This document shows, piece after piece, positions 1 to 6,221 of a DNA stretch of 12,807 nucleotides; positions within the stretch are counted from its first letter, which is position 1; each line of letters starts with the position of its first letter. Source of the stretch: Lachnospiraceae bacterium (GTDB taxonomy: Bacteria > Bacillota_A > Clostridia > Lachnospirales > Lachnospiraceae); contig JAFSFU010000239.1 in the NCBI GenBank assembly GCA_017435025.1, positions 1-12,807 of the forward strand, given 5' to 3'. Below the pieces are notes generated by a model. The model saw only the letters and a list, made by a program, of their open reading frames with translations, was not told where the DNA came from and ran no database searches. The translations under genes and the position numbers were made by a program.

Positions 1-358
1 AGAACAGGGATACAGCCCCATTGAGATCATTCGTTATTTTTACGGAAATGATATGTATATCAACACGGCTGAGCAGATTGCCGGAATCCCTGCGTCGTGG
101 CCGGGATCAAATTTGGAAGTTGGAAGTCGGGGGGATAAAGTGCGCCAGATTCAGGAGCAGCTGGATGCAATCGCAGAAGTTTATTCGGCAATTCCCAGAG
201 TGAATGTGGATGGCATCTATGGTCCTGCCACCAAATTGGCAGTAGAGAGTTTCCAGTCCATTTTTGGACTTCCGGTGACCGGCGTAATTGATTTTTCTAC
301 TTGGTACAAAATTTCCCATATTTATGTGGGAATTACAAGAATTGCAGAATTGAATTAA
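1..358 (+). CDS. Peptidoglycan-binding domain protein, C-terminal fragment (5' end outside window)
   Basis: The reading frame is open from base 2 to the TAA at 356-358, giving the last 118 residues of a longer protein. Fragment residues about 40-105 form a PG_binding_1 domain: GSRGDKVRQIQEQL begins the first helix, then VDGIYGPATKLAVESFQ and a closing TWYKI. This fold binds peptidoglycan in cell-wall or spore-cortex proteins. The preceding stretch, GYSPIEIIRYFYGND, resembles the end of a SpoIID-like region, where the chain usually finishes with a repeat of the form ILxYYYG. I infer that the missing N-terminus contains a SpoIID-like or second wall-binding domain. The cotJ spore-coat genes directly downstream fit a role in the spore envelope, but 85 bases separate them and co-transcription is not shown. 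The domain call is firm; the identity of the whole protein is not. Confidence 0.8.
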   Translation, partial: EQGYSPIEIIRYFYGNDMYINTAEQIAGIPASWPGSNLEVGSRGDKVRQIQEQLDAIAEVYSAIPRVNVDGIYGPATKLAVESFQSIFGLPVTGVIDFSTWYKISHIYVGITRIAELN

Positions 359-410
359 CAGTTCCAATCATCCACCAGTGTGAAATTCCATCGTGAACAC
401 AGACTAGAAT

Positions 411-427
411 TGAGGAATGCATCCTCA
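411..427 (+). other. Small inverted repeat just upstream of the cotJA ribosome binding site
   Basis: TGAGGA (411-416) and TCCTCA (422-427) are perfect inverted arms around a 5-base centre. They end immediately before the Shine-Dalgarno AGAAAGGAG (427-435). In RNA this would be a 6-bp hairpin beside the ribosome site. It could equally be a DNA operator or chance. I could not recognise a convincing sporulation sigma-factor promoter between 359 and 443. Confidence 0.35.
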
Positions 428-443
428 GAAAGGAGTGTTTGCG

Positions 444-626
444 ATGGATTTTTATGATTCTGAAAGAATACCAAATGAGTTTGTCCCGGGTATGGCTACA
501 GTTCCGATCCAAAAATGGGAAACTCCCTATGCACCGGAAAAAGCATTGAATGATGGCACGATCTTTCCGGGGCTGAATCTTCCGTTTTTTGCGGCGGACG
601 AAGTGATCGGGGGTGTGATGAAATGA
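444..626 (+). CDS. cotJA: Spore coat-associated protein CotJA
   Basis: This 60-aa protein begins MDFYDSERIPNEFVPGM and contains VPIQKWETPYAPEKAL and FPGLNLPFF, the proline-rich pattern of CotJA. CotJA is a small structural component of the inner spore-coat layers and works with CotJB and CotJC. I chose the ATG at 444 because AAAGGAG lies 8 bases upstream. The in-frame ATG at 417 falls inside the upstream inverted repeat and lacks a ribosome site. The stop overlaps the start of cotJB as ATGA (623-626), so the two are translationally coupled. Expression is expected in the mother cell during sporulation, as known for cotJ in Bacillus; I do not see a clear promoter to confirm this. Confidence 0.9.
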   Translation: MDFYDSERIPNEFVPGMATVPIQKWETPYAPEKALNDGTIFPGLNLPFFAADEVIGGVMK

Positions 627-919
627 CAAACAGGGCAGAGTTATTGAAGGAAATCAACGAGACTAGTTTCATGTTGGATGATCTTCGTCTGTTTTTGGAT
701 ACGCATCCGACAAATCAGCAGGCATTGGAGAGTTTTTCAGCAGCTATGAAAAAACGAAAGCAATTGCTGAACCGTTATGCGGAAGAATTTGAACCGTTGA
801 CGGTGGATTGTGTTTGTCCGAAGACCAATAACCGTTCGGGATTCATGACAAAGTATCCGAATCAGAAACATTTCACATGGGCCGATGGTCCGTTGCCATG
901 GGAAGGAGGGATCGTATAA
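623..919 (+). CDS. cotJB: Spore coat protein CotJB
   Basis: This 98-aa protein matches the CotJB family in size, position and pattern: an N-terminal helical half (LLKEINETSFMLDDLRLFLDTHP) and a C-terminal half rich in aromatic residues, including FTWADGPLPWEGG. CotJB is a structural coat protein found between CotJA and CotJC in almost all cotJ operons. Its ATG overlaps the cotJA stop by four bases and its TAA shares one base with the cotJC start (TAATG, 917-921), so all three are probably made in fixed ratio from one transcript. The C-terminal coding sequence also supplies GGAAGGAGGG (901-910), the ribosome binding site of cotJC. No enzymatic motif is visible, and none is expected. Confidence 0.92.
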   Translation: MTNRAELLKEINETSFMLDDLRLFLDTHPTNQQALESFSAAMKKRKQLLNRYAEEFEPLTVDCVCPKTNNRSGFMTKYPNQKHFTWADGPLPWEGGIV

Positions 920-1530
920 TGTGGACGTATGAAAAAAGGCTGCAGTATCCGATTAAAATTACAAAACCATGTCCGAAGACGGCATCTTTGATCATCAGCC
1001 AGTTTGGAGGACCGGATGGTGAGCTGGCTGCATCTATGAGATATCTTTCCCAAAGGTATACGATGCCATGCAGGGAGGCGGCTGGTCTCCTGACTGATAT
1101 CGGAACGGAAGAGCTTGGACATCTCGAGATCATCTGTGCGATCATTTATCAGCTTACCAAGAATCTGACACCGGAGCAGGCGAAAACAGCAGGTTTTGAT
1201 GCTTATTATGTGGATCATACCACAGCTCTCTGGCCACAGGCGGCCGGTGGTATTCCATTTAACGCTTGCGAGTTTCAGAGTAAGGGCGATGCGATCACGG
1301 ATCTTTTTGAGGATCTGGCAGCCGAGCAGAAAGCAAGAACCACGTATGATAACCTGATTCGCATCATCGATAATCCGGAAGTGCGTGATCCTCTGAAATT
1401 TCTTCGTACGAGAGAAATCGTGCATTTCCAGCGGTTTGGAGAGGCGTTGGAGAAGATTAAGATGACTTTGGATTCAAAGAATTTCTATTATTTCAATCCG
1501 GAGTTTGATAAGCAGTTTGTAAAGAAATAA
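919..1530 (+). CDS. cotJC: Spore coat protein CotJC, manganese catalase family
   Basis: This 203-aa protein belongs to the manganese catalase family, whose members split hydrogen peroxide at a dimanganese centre; CotJC is its spore-coat member. The expected metal ligands are present in order: E35 in GGPDGELAASMRY, E65 and H68 in TEELGHLE, E136 in EDLAAEQKAR, and H169 in REIVHF. The active site therefore looks intact. The length is normal for CotJC but shorter than free-standing manganese catalases, which carry a longer C-terminal tail. I chose the ATG at 919 because it overlaps the cotJB stop and follows GGAGGG at a usual distance; a longer open frame from 877 would overlap cotJB by 43 bases. 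A likely terminator follows directly. Confidence 0.93.
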   Translation: MWTYEKRLQYPIKITKPCPKTASLIISQFGGPDGELAASMRYLSQRYTMPCREAAGLLTDIGTEELGHLEIICAIIYQLTKNLTPEQAKTAGFDAYYVDHTTALWPQAAGGIPFNACEFQSKGDAITDLFEDLAAEQKARTTYDNLIRIIDNPEVRDPLKFLRTREIVHFQRFGEALEKIKMTLDSKNFYYFNPEFDKQFVKK

Positions 1531-1538
1531 AAGAATGT

Positions 1539-1577
1539 GCAGAGCTGCAGACAGAAAAATGTCTGTGGCGCTGTTTT
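1539..1577 (+). terminator. Probable intrinsic terminator of the cotJ operon
   Basis: CAGACA (1548-1553) and TGTCTG (1560-1565) form a perfect 6-bp stem around GAAAAA. The pairing extends outward through GAGCTG/GTGGCGCT with two G-T pairs and one mismatch, to about 1539 and 1574. A short T-run (TTTTGGTT) follows. The stem lies within 50 bases of the cotJC stop and before the next promoter. The T-tract is weak, so termination may be incomplete. Confidence 0.6.
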
Positions 1578-1623
1578 GGTTGAAATGATCTGAAAAAAGT
1601 AAATATATTTAGAAAAACGTAAT

Positions 1624-1652
1624 TTGACTTCTCTATAAGGGAAAGTTATACT
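1624..1652 (+). promoter_or_regulatory. Sigma-A promoter for the 1694-4240 operon
   Basis: TTGACT (1624-1629) and TATACT (1647-1652) are separated by 17 bases, close to the vegetative consensus. Transcription should start near 1659, leaving a leader of about 35 bases before the ribosome site CGGAGGTG (1681-1688). The quality suggests constitutive or growth-phase expression, unlike the preceding sporulation genes. Confidence 0.75.
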
Positions 1653-1693
1653 GAAATTGACAGATAATTATTGTGGGAATCGGAGGTGCGAGT

Positions 1694-2074
1694 ATGGCAG
1701 ATCGATGTATTTTTTGCAGAGAAGAAGTGGGATTGCTCCAGAAACGAAAACTCTGGTGTGGCAACACTGTGCAGATATTATGTGGAAAATGTTATAAAAA
1801 ATATGAGTCACTTTCTGCTGTGGAACGTGCAGAGGCTGCATTGGCGACCGGGCGGGCCGAAGATTCCACCATGCTTAGGGAATATGTGGAAAGAATTCGT
1901 ACGATCAAGGAAGCGAAGCAGGAAAAGATTCGGGAAGAGGAAGCGAATCGCCTGATGAGTGGATCACTGGAAATGAATGTGCTTCGCTGCGAGGATTGCG
2001 GAAAAACAGAATTCTTTATTTATGATTTAGAGGAGATAAGAGAAGCGCGCAAAAACGAGCAGGAGCTTGGTTGA
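1694..2074 (+). CDS. Cysteine-rich, zinc-ribbon-like small protein of unknown function
   Basis: The 126-aa product has three CxxC pairs: C5/C8 (CIFC), C30/C33 (CGKC) and C99/C102 (CEDCG), plus C22. The first two pairs are 21 residues apart and could form one zinc finger. The third pair near the C-terminus has no partner in the chain and might bind metal across a dimer. Between them, about residues 40-90 are highly charged and predicted helical (REYVERIRTIKEAKQEKIREEE), resembling a coiled-coil linker. I chose ATG 1694 because GGAGG lies 8 bases upstream; a GTG at 1673 is in frame but precedes that ribosome site. It is the first gene after a strong promoter and lies 23 bases before the dehydrogenase. 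The family is not recognised; a regulatory or nucleic-acid-binding role is only a guess. Confidence 0.75.
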   Translation: MADRCIFCREEVGLLQKRKLWCGNTVQILCGKCYKKYESLSAVERAEAALATGRAEDSTMLREYVERIRTIKEAKQEKIREEEANRLMSGSLEMNVLRCEDCGKTEFFIYDLEEIREARKNEQELG

Positions 2075-2097
2075 TTGGTACCGAAAGAAGGAGTGTT

Positions 2098-3102
2098 ATG
2101 TTTCGAGTTTCTATTATTGGTCCCGGTTCTATCGCCGGAACATATTTGGATGCCCTTCAGAGTTCTACAGCGGTAGAAGTCTGTGCGATGGTCGGTCGCG
2201 ATACAAAAAAGGGAAGAGATATGGCAGAAAAATATGGTCTGCCTTACTATATCGATCAGGAGATTATGTATAGGGATGTTCGTCCGGATGCAGTTCTGAT
2301 CTGTACACCTACCTATACCCATGAAGAGATTGTGCGAAATGCAATCGCACACGGTGTACATGTGATGTGTGAAAAGCCTTTTGTTTTGGATATCTCTGTG
2401 GCGGAAGATCTGATTCGCGATGCAGAGTCGGCAGGAATCTGTTTGATGGTCATGCAGGTGGTACGTTTCTGGCCAGAATACGTGAAGATAAAAGAGATGA
2501 TCGATTCCGGAGAATTGGGAGAGATCAAAAACGTATATCTGAATCGTCTCTCTGCTCATCCAAACTGGTGTACCTGGCACCGGGATCCCAAGAAGTCCGG
2601 CGGCGGATTGTATGATCTTCATATCCATGATATCGACTATCTGCTTCATGTGTTTGGAAGAATTGAGAGTGTTTATGCAGTGGGAAAACAGGAGGAAACC
2701 GGATGCTTCAATAATGTTTCCACGACGCTGCGGTTTAAGAGTGGTATTACAGCTGTAGTGGAAGGCTTTATGAACATGACAGGTGCCTATGAATTTACAA
2801 CCAATGTGCGGATCAACGGATCCGGGGCAGCTGTGGAAGTGTTGAATAAAAAGGTATATCTGGATGATGATGAAGAAATCAGGGCAGATTACATGACTCT
2901 GTATAAAAAGGACGGTGCAATCGAGCATATACAGGCTGAGAAATACGATCCATATTTGAAAGAAGTGGAATACTTTGCAGGGTGTGTCCTGAAGGATAGA
3001 AAGATTGAGTTGGTGCCGAATTCAGATGTAATTGTGGTGCTGCAAGTGCTCGAGGCAATTCGGAAATCACTGATAACAGGAGAGCGGGTAACCGTAGGGT
3101 AG
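2098..3102 (+). CDS. Gfo/Idh/MocA family NAD(P)-dependent oxidoreductase
   Basis: The 334-aa product has the layout of Gfo/Idh/MocA dehydrogenases. The N-terminal Rossmann fold begins IIGPGSIAGTY (residues 6-16, the dinucleotide-binding glycines). VMCEKPFVLD (89-98) contains the EKP motif whose lysine is usually catalytic. The C-terminal alpha/beta domain opens with GGGLYDLHIHDIDYLLHVFG (168-187), carrying the conserved Asp and His of the substrate site. Such enzymes oxidise or reduce hydroxyl groups of sugars, inositols or related compounds in the cytoplasm. No sugar-transport or sugar-kinase gene is nearby, so the substrate cannot be named. ATG 2098 is chosen because AAGGAG (2088-2093) lies just upstream, although the spacing of four bases is short. 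An upstream in-frame TTG at 2071 overlaps the previous gene and lacks a ribosome site. Confidence 0.93.
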   Translation: MFRVSIIGPGSIAGTYLDALQSSTAVEVCAMVGRDTKKGRDMAEKYGLPYYIDQEIMYRDVRPDAVLICTPTYTHEEIVRNAIAHGVHVMCEKPFVLDISVAEDLIRDAESAGICLMVMQVVRFWPEYVKIKEMIDSGELGEIKNVYLNRLSAHPNWCTWHRDPKKSGGGLYDLHIHDIDYLLHVFGRIESVYAVGKQEETGCFNNVSTTLRFKSGITAVVEGFMNMTGAYEFTTNVRINGSGAAVEVLNKKVYLDDDEEIRADYMTLYKKDGAIEHIQAEKYDPYLKEVEYFAGCVLKDRKIELVPNSDVIVVLQVLEAIRKSLITGERVTVG

Positions 3103-3125
3103 GTTTTTTAAGGAGGTGTCTTCTA

Positions 3126-4055
3126 TTGAAAAAGCATGTATCTTCGATTCTAACAGTGGCCTGTTTTGTATTAATGATTGTGGTTTTGATTCAGAATCAA
3201 GGGTTAAAAGACCAGATTAGACAAATGGAGAATGACATTTCCAATCGCCTGTATCAGGTGGAAAATTCCGTGAATGGGATTACATACAACATAGAGACAA
3301 AGCTGAATGAAGCGGCTGCATTGCTCAGTTCCAGCGCATGGCGTTTAGGAGATGTTGATGTTCAGAATGGAACGGTGGAAGCTCTTCTAACTGTAGTTCC
3401 TAAAGAGTATCAACCGGATAAAACCAATGCAACCATAATATGCAACAATACGGAGTATCCAATGATTTTGAAGGATGGATCATATTGTGCGGAGATCACC
3501 ATTCCGCTTTATGAAGCGTCACAGGTAGAGTCGGTTGGTTTTGAGACGAACGGGGTAATCCGAACCGAGGTGCTCAACTGGGGAATCAATCCGCGGTATG
3601 ATGTTCTTCCGGTTGTATATGCTCATTACGCCGGAGGCGCCAGCGGAAGCAGGAGAAATGGAAATTATGAGCTGTCGTTTGATGGAGAAATGGAAGTAAT
3701 TGTAGATCAAAAAGAGGATGCACCACCTGTGCAATCGGTAGAACTGGTAGAAATGCTGAATGGTAAGGAAATCGGCAGACAGGATGTTTCCGGAAAACTA
3801 GAAGCAAATGGCAGTATTTGGTTTGAGTTGGAACAGAAGCAGGTGATATTCCCTTATGGAAGTACATACGGAATGTATGTGGAAGTGGAAGATGGTTATG
3901 GATTGCTCCATCGTGCCTGGGCTTGGAGAGAGAAGATCAGCGAGACTGGAGAACCTGTGGATGATGACCACTGGTGGTGGCGTGGGGCAGAGGGAAGTAT
4001 TTTCAGCCCGGACGGAGAGCCTTTAGCGGTCCATGATGAGGAGTTCTTTCAGTAG
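3126..4055 (+). CDS. Membrane-anchored protein of unknown function with coiled coil and beta-rich ectodomain
   Basis: The 309-aa product is not recognised. Residues 1-5 are basic and about 6-23 are hydrophobic (SSILTVACFVLMIVVLIQ), giving one membrane anchor with the rest probably outside the cell. Residues about 25-75 are a heptad-like helical stretch (QIRQMENDISNRLYQVENSV) likely to form a coiled coil. The remainder alternates short hydrophobic strands and turns, and may form two beta-sandwich units (about 75-160 and 175-275). The C-terminus contains DDDHWWWRG and ends EEFFQ. The start is a TTG at 3126: AAGGAGGTG (3110-3117) lies 8 bases upstream and no ATG is positioned as well. It begins 23 bases after the dehydrogenase and ends 26 bases before the microprotein, so co-transcription is likely. 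No catalytic motif is visible. Confidence 0.85.
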   Translation: MKKHVSSILTVACFVLMIVVLIQNQGLKDQIRQMENDISNRLYQVENSVNGITYNIETKLNEAAALLSSSAWRLGDVDVQNGTVEALLTVVPKEYQPDKTNATIICNNTEYPMILKDGSYCAEITIPLYEASQVESVGFETNGVIRTEVLNWGINPRYDVLPVVYAHYAGGASGSRRNGNYELSFDGEMEVIVDQKEDAPPVQSVELVEMLNGKEIGRQDVSGKLEANGSIWFELEQKQVIFPYGSTYGMYVEVEDGYGLLHRAWAWREKISETGEPVDDDHWWWRGAEGSIFSPDGEPLAVHDEEFFQ

Positions 4056-4081
4056 AAAAGTGTAAAGATTTAGGAGGAAGT

Positions 4082-4240
4082 ATGAACGAAAAAGAAGCAA
4101 TTGCTATTATTGGCGGTGCAGATGGCCCGACGTCTATTTTCATTGCAGGGAAAATTGGCACAGGTGACATTGTTCTGGGTATACTGCTGGCAGCAGCAGT
4201 CGTTGGACTTGCTGTTTGGCTGTGGAAACGAAGAAAGTAA
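4082..4240 (+). CDS. 52-aa membrane microprotein with the GGADGPT motif of Na+-pumping decarboxylase beta subunits
   Basis: This short gene has its own AGGAGG (4072-4077), ATG and TAA. The product starts MNEKEAIAIIGGADGPTSIF, continues IAGK, then has one hydrophobic helix (about residues 28-48) and a basic tail KRRK that should stay in the cytoplasm. IGGADGPT followed by IF and K is a signature of OadB/GcdB, the membrane subunit of sodium-translocating oxaloacetate or glutaconyl-CoA decarboxylases; the Asp in this motif is part of the sodium site there. The full subunit has several hundred residues and many membrane spans, so this cannot be a complete pump on its own. It is the last gene of its operon, 26 bases after the 309-aa membrane protein and 7 bases before a terminator. 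It could be a small accessory peptide, or a motif captured for a new use. The gene call is firm; function is unknown. Confidence 0.8.
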   Translation: MNEKEAIAIIGGADGPTSIFIAGKIGTGDIVLGILLAAAVVGLAVWLWKRRK

Positions 4241-4247
4241 GCAATGC

Positions 4248-4298
4248 AAAAGACTACTGTATGAAACGTAAAAATAAACGTTGGACAGTAGTCTTTTT
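4248..4298 (+). terminator. Two-tier hairpin terminator, probably bidirectional
   Basis: AAAAGACTACTGT (4248-4260) pairs perfectly with ACAGTAGTCTTTT (4285-4297). Inside the loop, AACGT (4265-4269) pairs with ACGTT (4278-4282), giving a second stem tier. A T-run follows on the plus strand, and the A-run at the left arm supplies a T-run for the minus strand. It therefore suits both the operon ending at 4240 and the convergent reductase gene ending at 4322. Confidence 0.85.
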
Positions 4299-4321
4299 GA
4301 TTAATTATAGGATAAGAATAT

Positions 4322-5422
4322 TTATTCGAATACTTCGGCTACATTTTTTAGGAAATCTGTGATCTTAAGATTTTGCGGGCAGTGCTGTTCACAGCTCCGA
4401 CACTGAATGCAGGCGGACGCAGCTCCGAACGATTGCATCGTTTCCTGATATACCGGTTTCATTTTCCACATTTCATCGGGATAGCGTTTATAATCGTTGT
4501 ACATAGAAAAATAGCGCGGAATCGGAATCTGCATCGGGCAATGTGGAGTGCAGTAGCTGCAGCCGGTGCAAGGGATTGCGGTGTTGGCGCGGATCAAGTC
4601 AGCGGCCTGTTCCAAAATCTCACATTCCTCGGATGTGACAGGTTCCATATCACGCATATTATCTATAAGCTGCTCCATGGTATTCATTCCGCTGAGGACA
4701 ACGGTAACATGTTCCATGGAGGAAGCGAAGCGGATGGCCCAGGATGCAATACTTTCTGATGGGCGAAGATTCTTTAAAGTTGATGCTGCATCTGCCGGAA
4801 GGTTTGCCAGACTGCCGCCTTTGACCGGCTCCATGATGATCACTTCTTTTTCGTGTTTCACTGCCACATCATACAGTTTTGCGGCCTGCAGCGATTCACT
4901 GTTCCAATCCAGATAGTTGACCTGGATCTGCACGATATCAATTTCCGGATGGGCAGTCAGAATAGTATCTAATAATTCCGGACCGTCGTGGTACGAGAAA
5001 CCGATCTTCCTTGCTTTTCCTGCTTCCTTCAGTTCGCGGAGAAATCGAAATTCATCGTGTGTTTCAGCAAGGTCATAGTTCTTTTTGTTGAGCCAGTGAA
5101 GCATGTATACATCAAAAAAGTCAACACCGCACCGTTTTAACTGCTCGTTGAATAATGCCTGACATTCTTCGCAGGACTTTACCTGATAACCGGGAAGTTT
5201 GTCAGCAATCTGAAAATGATTTCTTGGATAACGTTCCACCAGAGACTTTCGGAGTGCTTCCTCACTGACGCCGCCCAGATAGGTGTATGCGGTGTCAAAA
5301 TATGTGCCGCCCAATTCTAAAAATGTATCCACCATCTTATTTAACAAATCATAGTCTACACTTTTTTCGTCAGATGGATTCTGTCTGGGGAGTCTTAAAA
5401 AGCCAAACCCTGTTTTATTCAT
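4322..5422 (-). CDS. Aldo/keto reductase with C-terminal 2x[4Fe-4S] ferredoxin domain
   Basis: The 366-aa product combines an aldo/keto reductase barrel with an iron-sulfur tail. The catalytic residues are visible: D43 and Y48 in FDTAYTYLGG, K75 in IADKLP, and H109 in VYMLHW. The barrel ends near residue 270. The tail then carries two CxxCxxCxxxCP motifs, C285/C288/C291/C295 and C338/C341/C344/C348, enough for two [4Fe-4S] clusters. This ferredoxin-AKR type is common in anaerobes and presumably moves electrons between NAD(P)H or ferredoxin and an unknown carbonyl or unsaturated substrate. There is no signal peptide, so it is cytoplasmic. The ATG at 5422 follows GAAGGAGA (5440-5433) by about 11 bases; another ATG five bases upstream is out of frame. 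Its own promoter lies upstream, divergent from the nitroreductase gene. Confidence 0.92.
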   Translation of the reverse strand: MNKTGFGFLRLPRQNPSDEKSVDYDLLNKMVDTFLELGGTYFDTAYTYLGGVSEEALRKSLVERYPRNHFQIADKLPGYQVKSCEECQALFNEQLKRCGVDFFDVYMLHWLNKKNYDLAETHDEFRFLRELKEAGKARKIGFSYHDGPELLDTILTAHPEIDIVQIQVNYLDWNSESLQAAKLYDVAVKHEKEVIIMEPVKGGSLANLPADAASTLKNLRPSESIASWAIRFASSMEHVTVVLSGMNTMEQLIDNMRDMEPVTSEECEILEQAADLIRANTAIPCTGCSYCTPHCPMQIPIPRYFSMYNDYKRYPDEMWKMKPVYQETMQSFGAASACIQCRSCEQHCPQNLKITDFLKNVAEVFE

Positions 5423-5491
5423 TGCATTCGAATCTCCTTCGGTTTATGAATTTCATGGCATTTGGTGTAGCATGTATTGCCTGATATATCC

Positions 5492-5520
5492 AGTATAATA
5501 TGAAATGTGCAAAACATCAA
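5492..5520 (-). promoter_or_regulatory. Sigma-A promoter for the aldo/keto reductase gene
   Basis: Read on the minus strand, TTGATG (5520-5515) and TATACT (5497-5492) are exactly 17 bases apart. The start point should be near 5485, giving a leader of about 60 bases. The divergent promoter for the nitroreductase begins only 38 bases away, so a regulator bound between them could control both. Confidence 0.65.
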
Positions 5521-5557
5521 ATCCAATTGAAAACGTGGCAGAAACTCGAAAGAGTTC

Positions 5558-5586
5558 TTGGAGTACTATCGCGGATATGATATAAT
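5558..5586 (+). promoter_or_regulatory. Sigma-A promoter (extended -10) for the nitroreductase operon
   Basis: TTGGAG (5558-5563) and a perfect TATAAT (5581-5586) are 17 bases apart, with TG one base before the -10 (extended -10 form). Transcription should begin near 5593, about 20 bases before the ribosome site GGAGG. No other clear promoter is seen before 11389, so this may drive the genes up to the molybdoenzyme. Confidence 0.75.
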
Positions 5587-5625
5587 AAACGAAGAAAACA
5601 AAAGTCGATAGCAGGAGGTATTTTT

Positions 5626-6177
5626 ATGGACTTTTTAACAATGATGCAGACTAGAAAAAGCTGCCGTGCTTATCAGGATAAGCCGGTTTCAAGAGAGGAT
5701 TTACTGAAGATTGTTGAGGCGGGAAGATTAACACCGAGTGGATGCAATTCCCAGCCGTGGAAATTTATTGTGGTAGATGAAAAAGAGGCGAAAGAGAAAT
5801 TATGCGATGCGATCGTGGTGGAGAACGGAATGACCGGTGCTCCGTGGAGAGCGCAGGTTCCGGCATTCATTATTCTTTGTGAGATGGAAGCAATGGTGAA
5901 GCCGTCTATTGTAGAGCATTATAAGACCACGCAGCGTTTCGCACAGGGCGATATCGGTGCAGCTTGCATGAATATGTGTCATATGGCGATGGAGCTGGGA
6001 CTTTCCACCTGTATGATCGGAATGAACGACCAGAAGAAGATGGAAGAGTACTTCGGAATTCCGGAGGGCCATGAGGCTCGTCTGGTTCTGGCTATCGGTT
6101 ACAGTGCTGAGACCAATCCGGCGACAAATAAAATCCGCAAGCCACTGGAAGAGGTATGCAGCTTTAATCAGTGGTAA
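5626..6177 (+). CDS. Nitroreductase-family FMN-dependent oxidoreductase
   Basis: The 183-aa product has the nitroreductase fold. Residues 9-16 (TRKSCRAY) match the R-x-S-x-R-x-Y phosphate-binding start, and 36-47 (TPSGCNSQPWKF) the FMN-contacting SG-x-NSQPW motif. The central GDIGAACMNM (108-117) and the C-terminal RKPLEEV (171-177) are also typical. Such enzymes are cytoplasmic homodimers that use NAD(P)H and FMN to reduce nitro groups, quinones or conjugated double bonds; the physiological substrate cannot be told from sequence. The length is near the short end of the family. The ATG at 5626 follows GCAGGAGG. It starts a same-strand run with the MATE exporter 44 bases downstream, which points to handling of small reactive molecules, though this is inference. 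Confidence 0.93.
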   Translation: MDFLTMMQTRKSCRAYQDKPVSREDLLKIVEAGRLTPSGCNSQPWKFIVVDEKEAKEKLCDAIVVENGMTGAPWRAQVPAFIILCEMEAMVKPSIVEHYKTTQRFAQGDIGAACMNMCHMAMELGLSTCMIGMNDQKKMEEYFGIPEGHEARLVLAIGYSAETNPATNKIRKPLEEVCSFNQW

Positions 6178-6187
6178 TATTCGTGTG

Positions 6188-6205
6188 GCATCTATGAGAT
6201 GCTTT
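6188..6205 (+). other. Small hairpin between the nitroreductase and MATE genes
   Basis: GCATCT (6188-6193) and AGATGC (6197-6202) are perfect inverted arms around ATG, followed by TTT. The stem is short and the T-run poor, so it may only attenuate or stabilise the transcript rather than end it. It occupies most of the 44-base gap. Confidence 0.3.
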
Positions 6206-6221
6206 GGATTAGAGGTTTTCT

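Noticed and set aside
877..918. An upstream start for cotJC
   Set aside because: It would overlap cotJB by 43 bases, whereas the ATG at 919 has GGAGGG and the usual stop-start overlap.
2020..2928. A 302-codon open frame on the minus strand
   Set aside because: It lies wholly against the well-supported dehydrogenase gene, has no ribosome site or recognisable domain, and its residue makeup (Cys, His and Ile rich) is typical of antisense frames.
4082..4240. Reading the GGADGPT gene as a decayed remnant of a full decarboxylase beta subunit
   Set aside because: It has an intact ribosome site, start, stop and membrane helix with a basic tail, and no further beta-subunit sequence is visible on either side in any frame.
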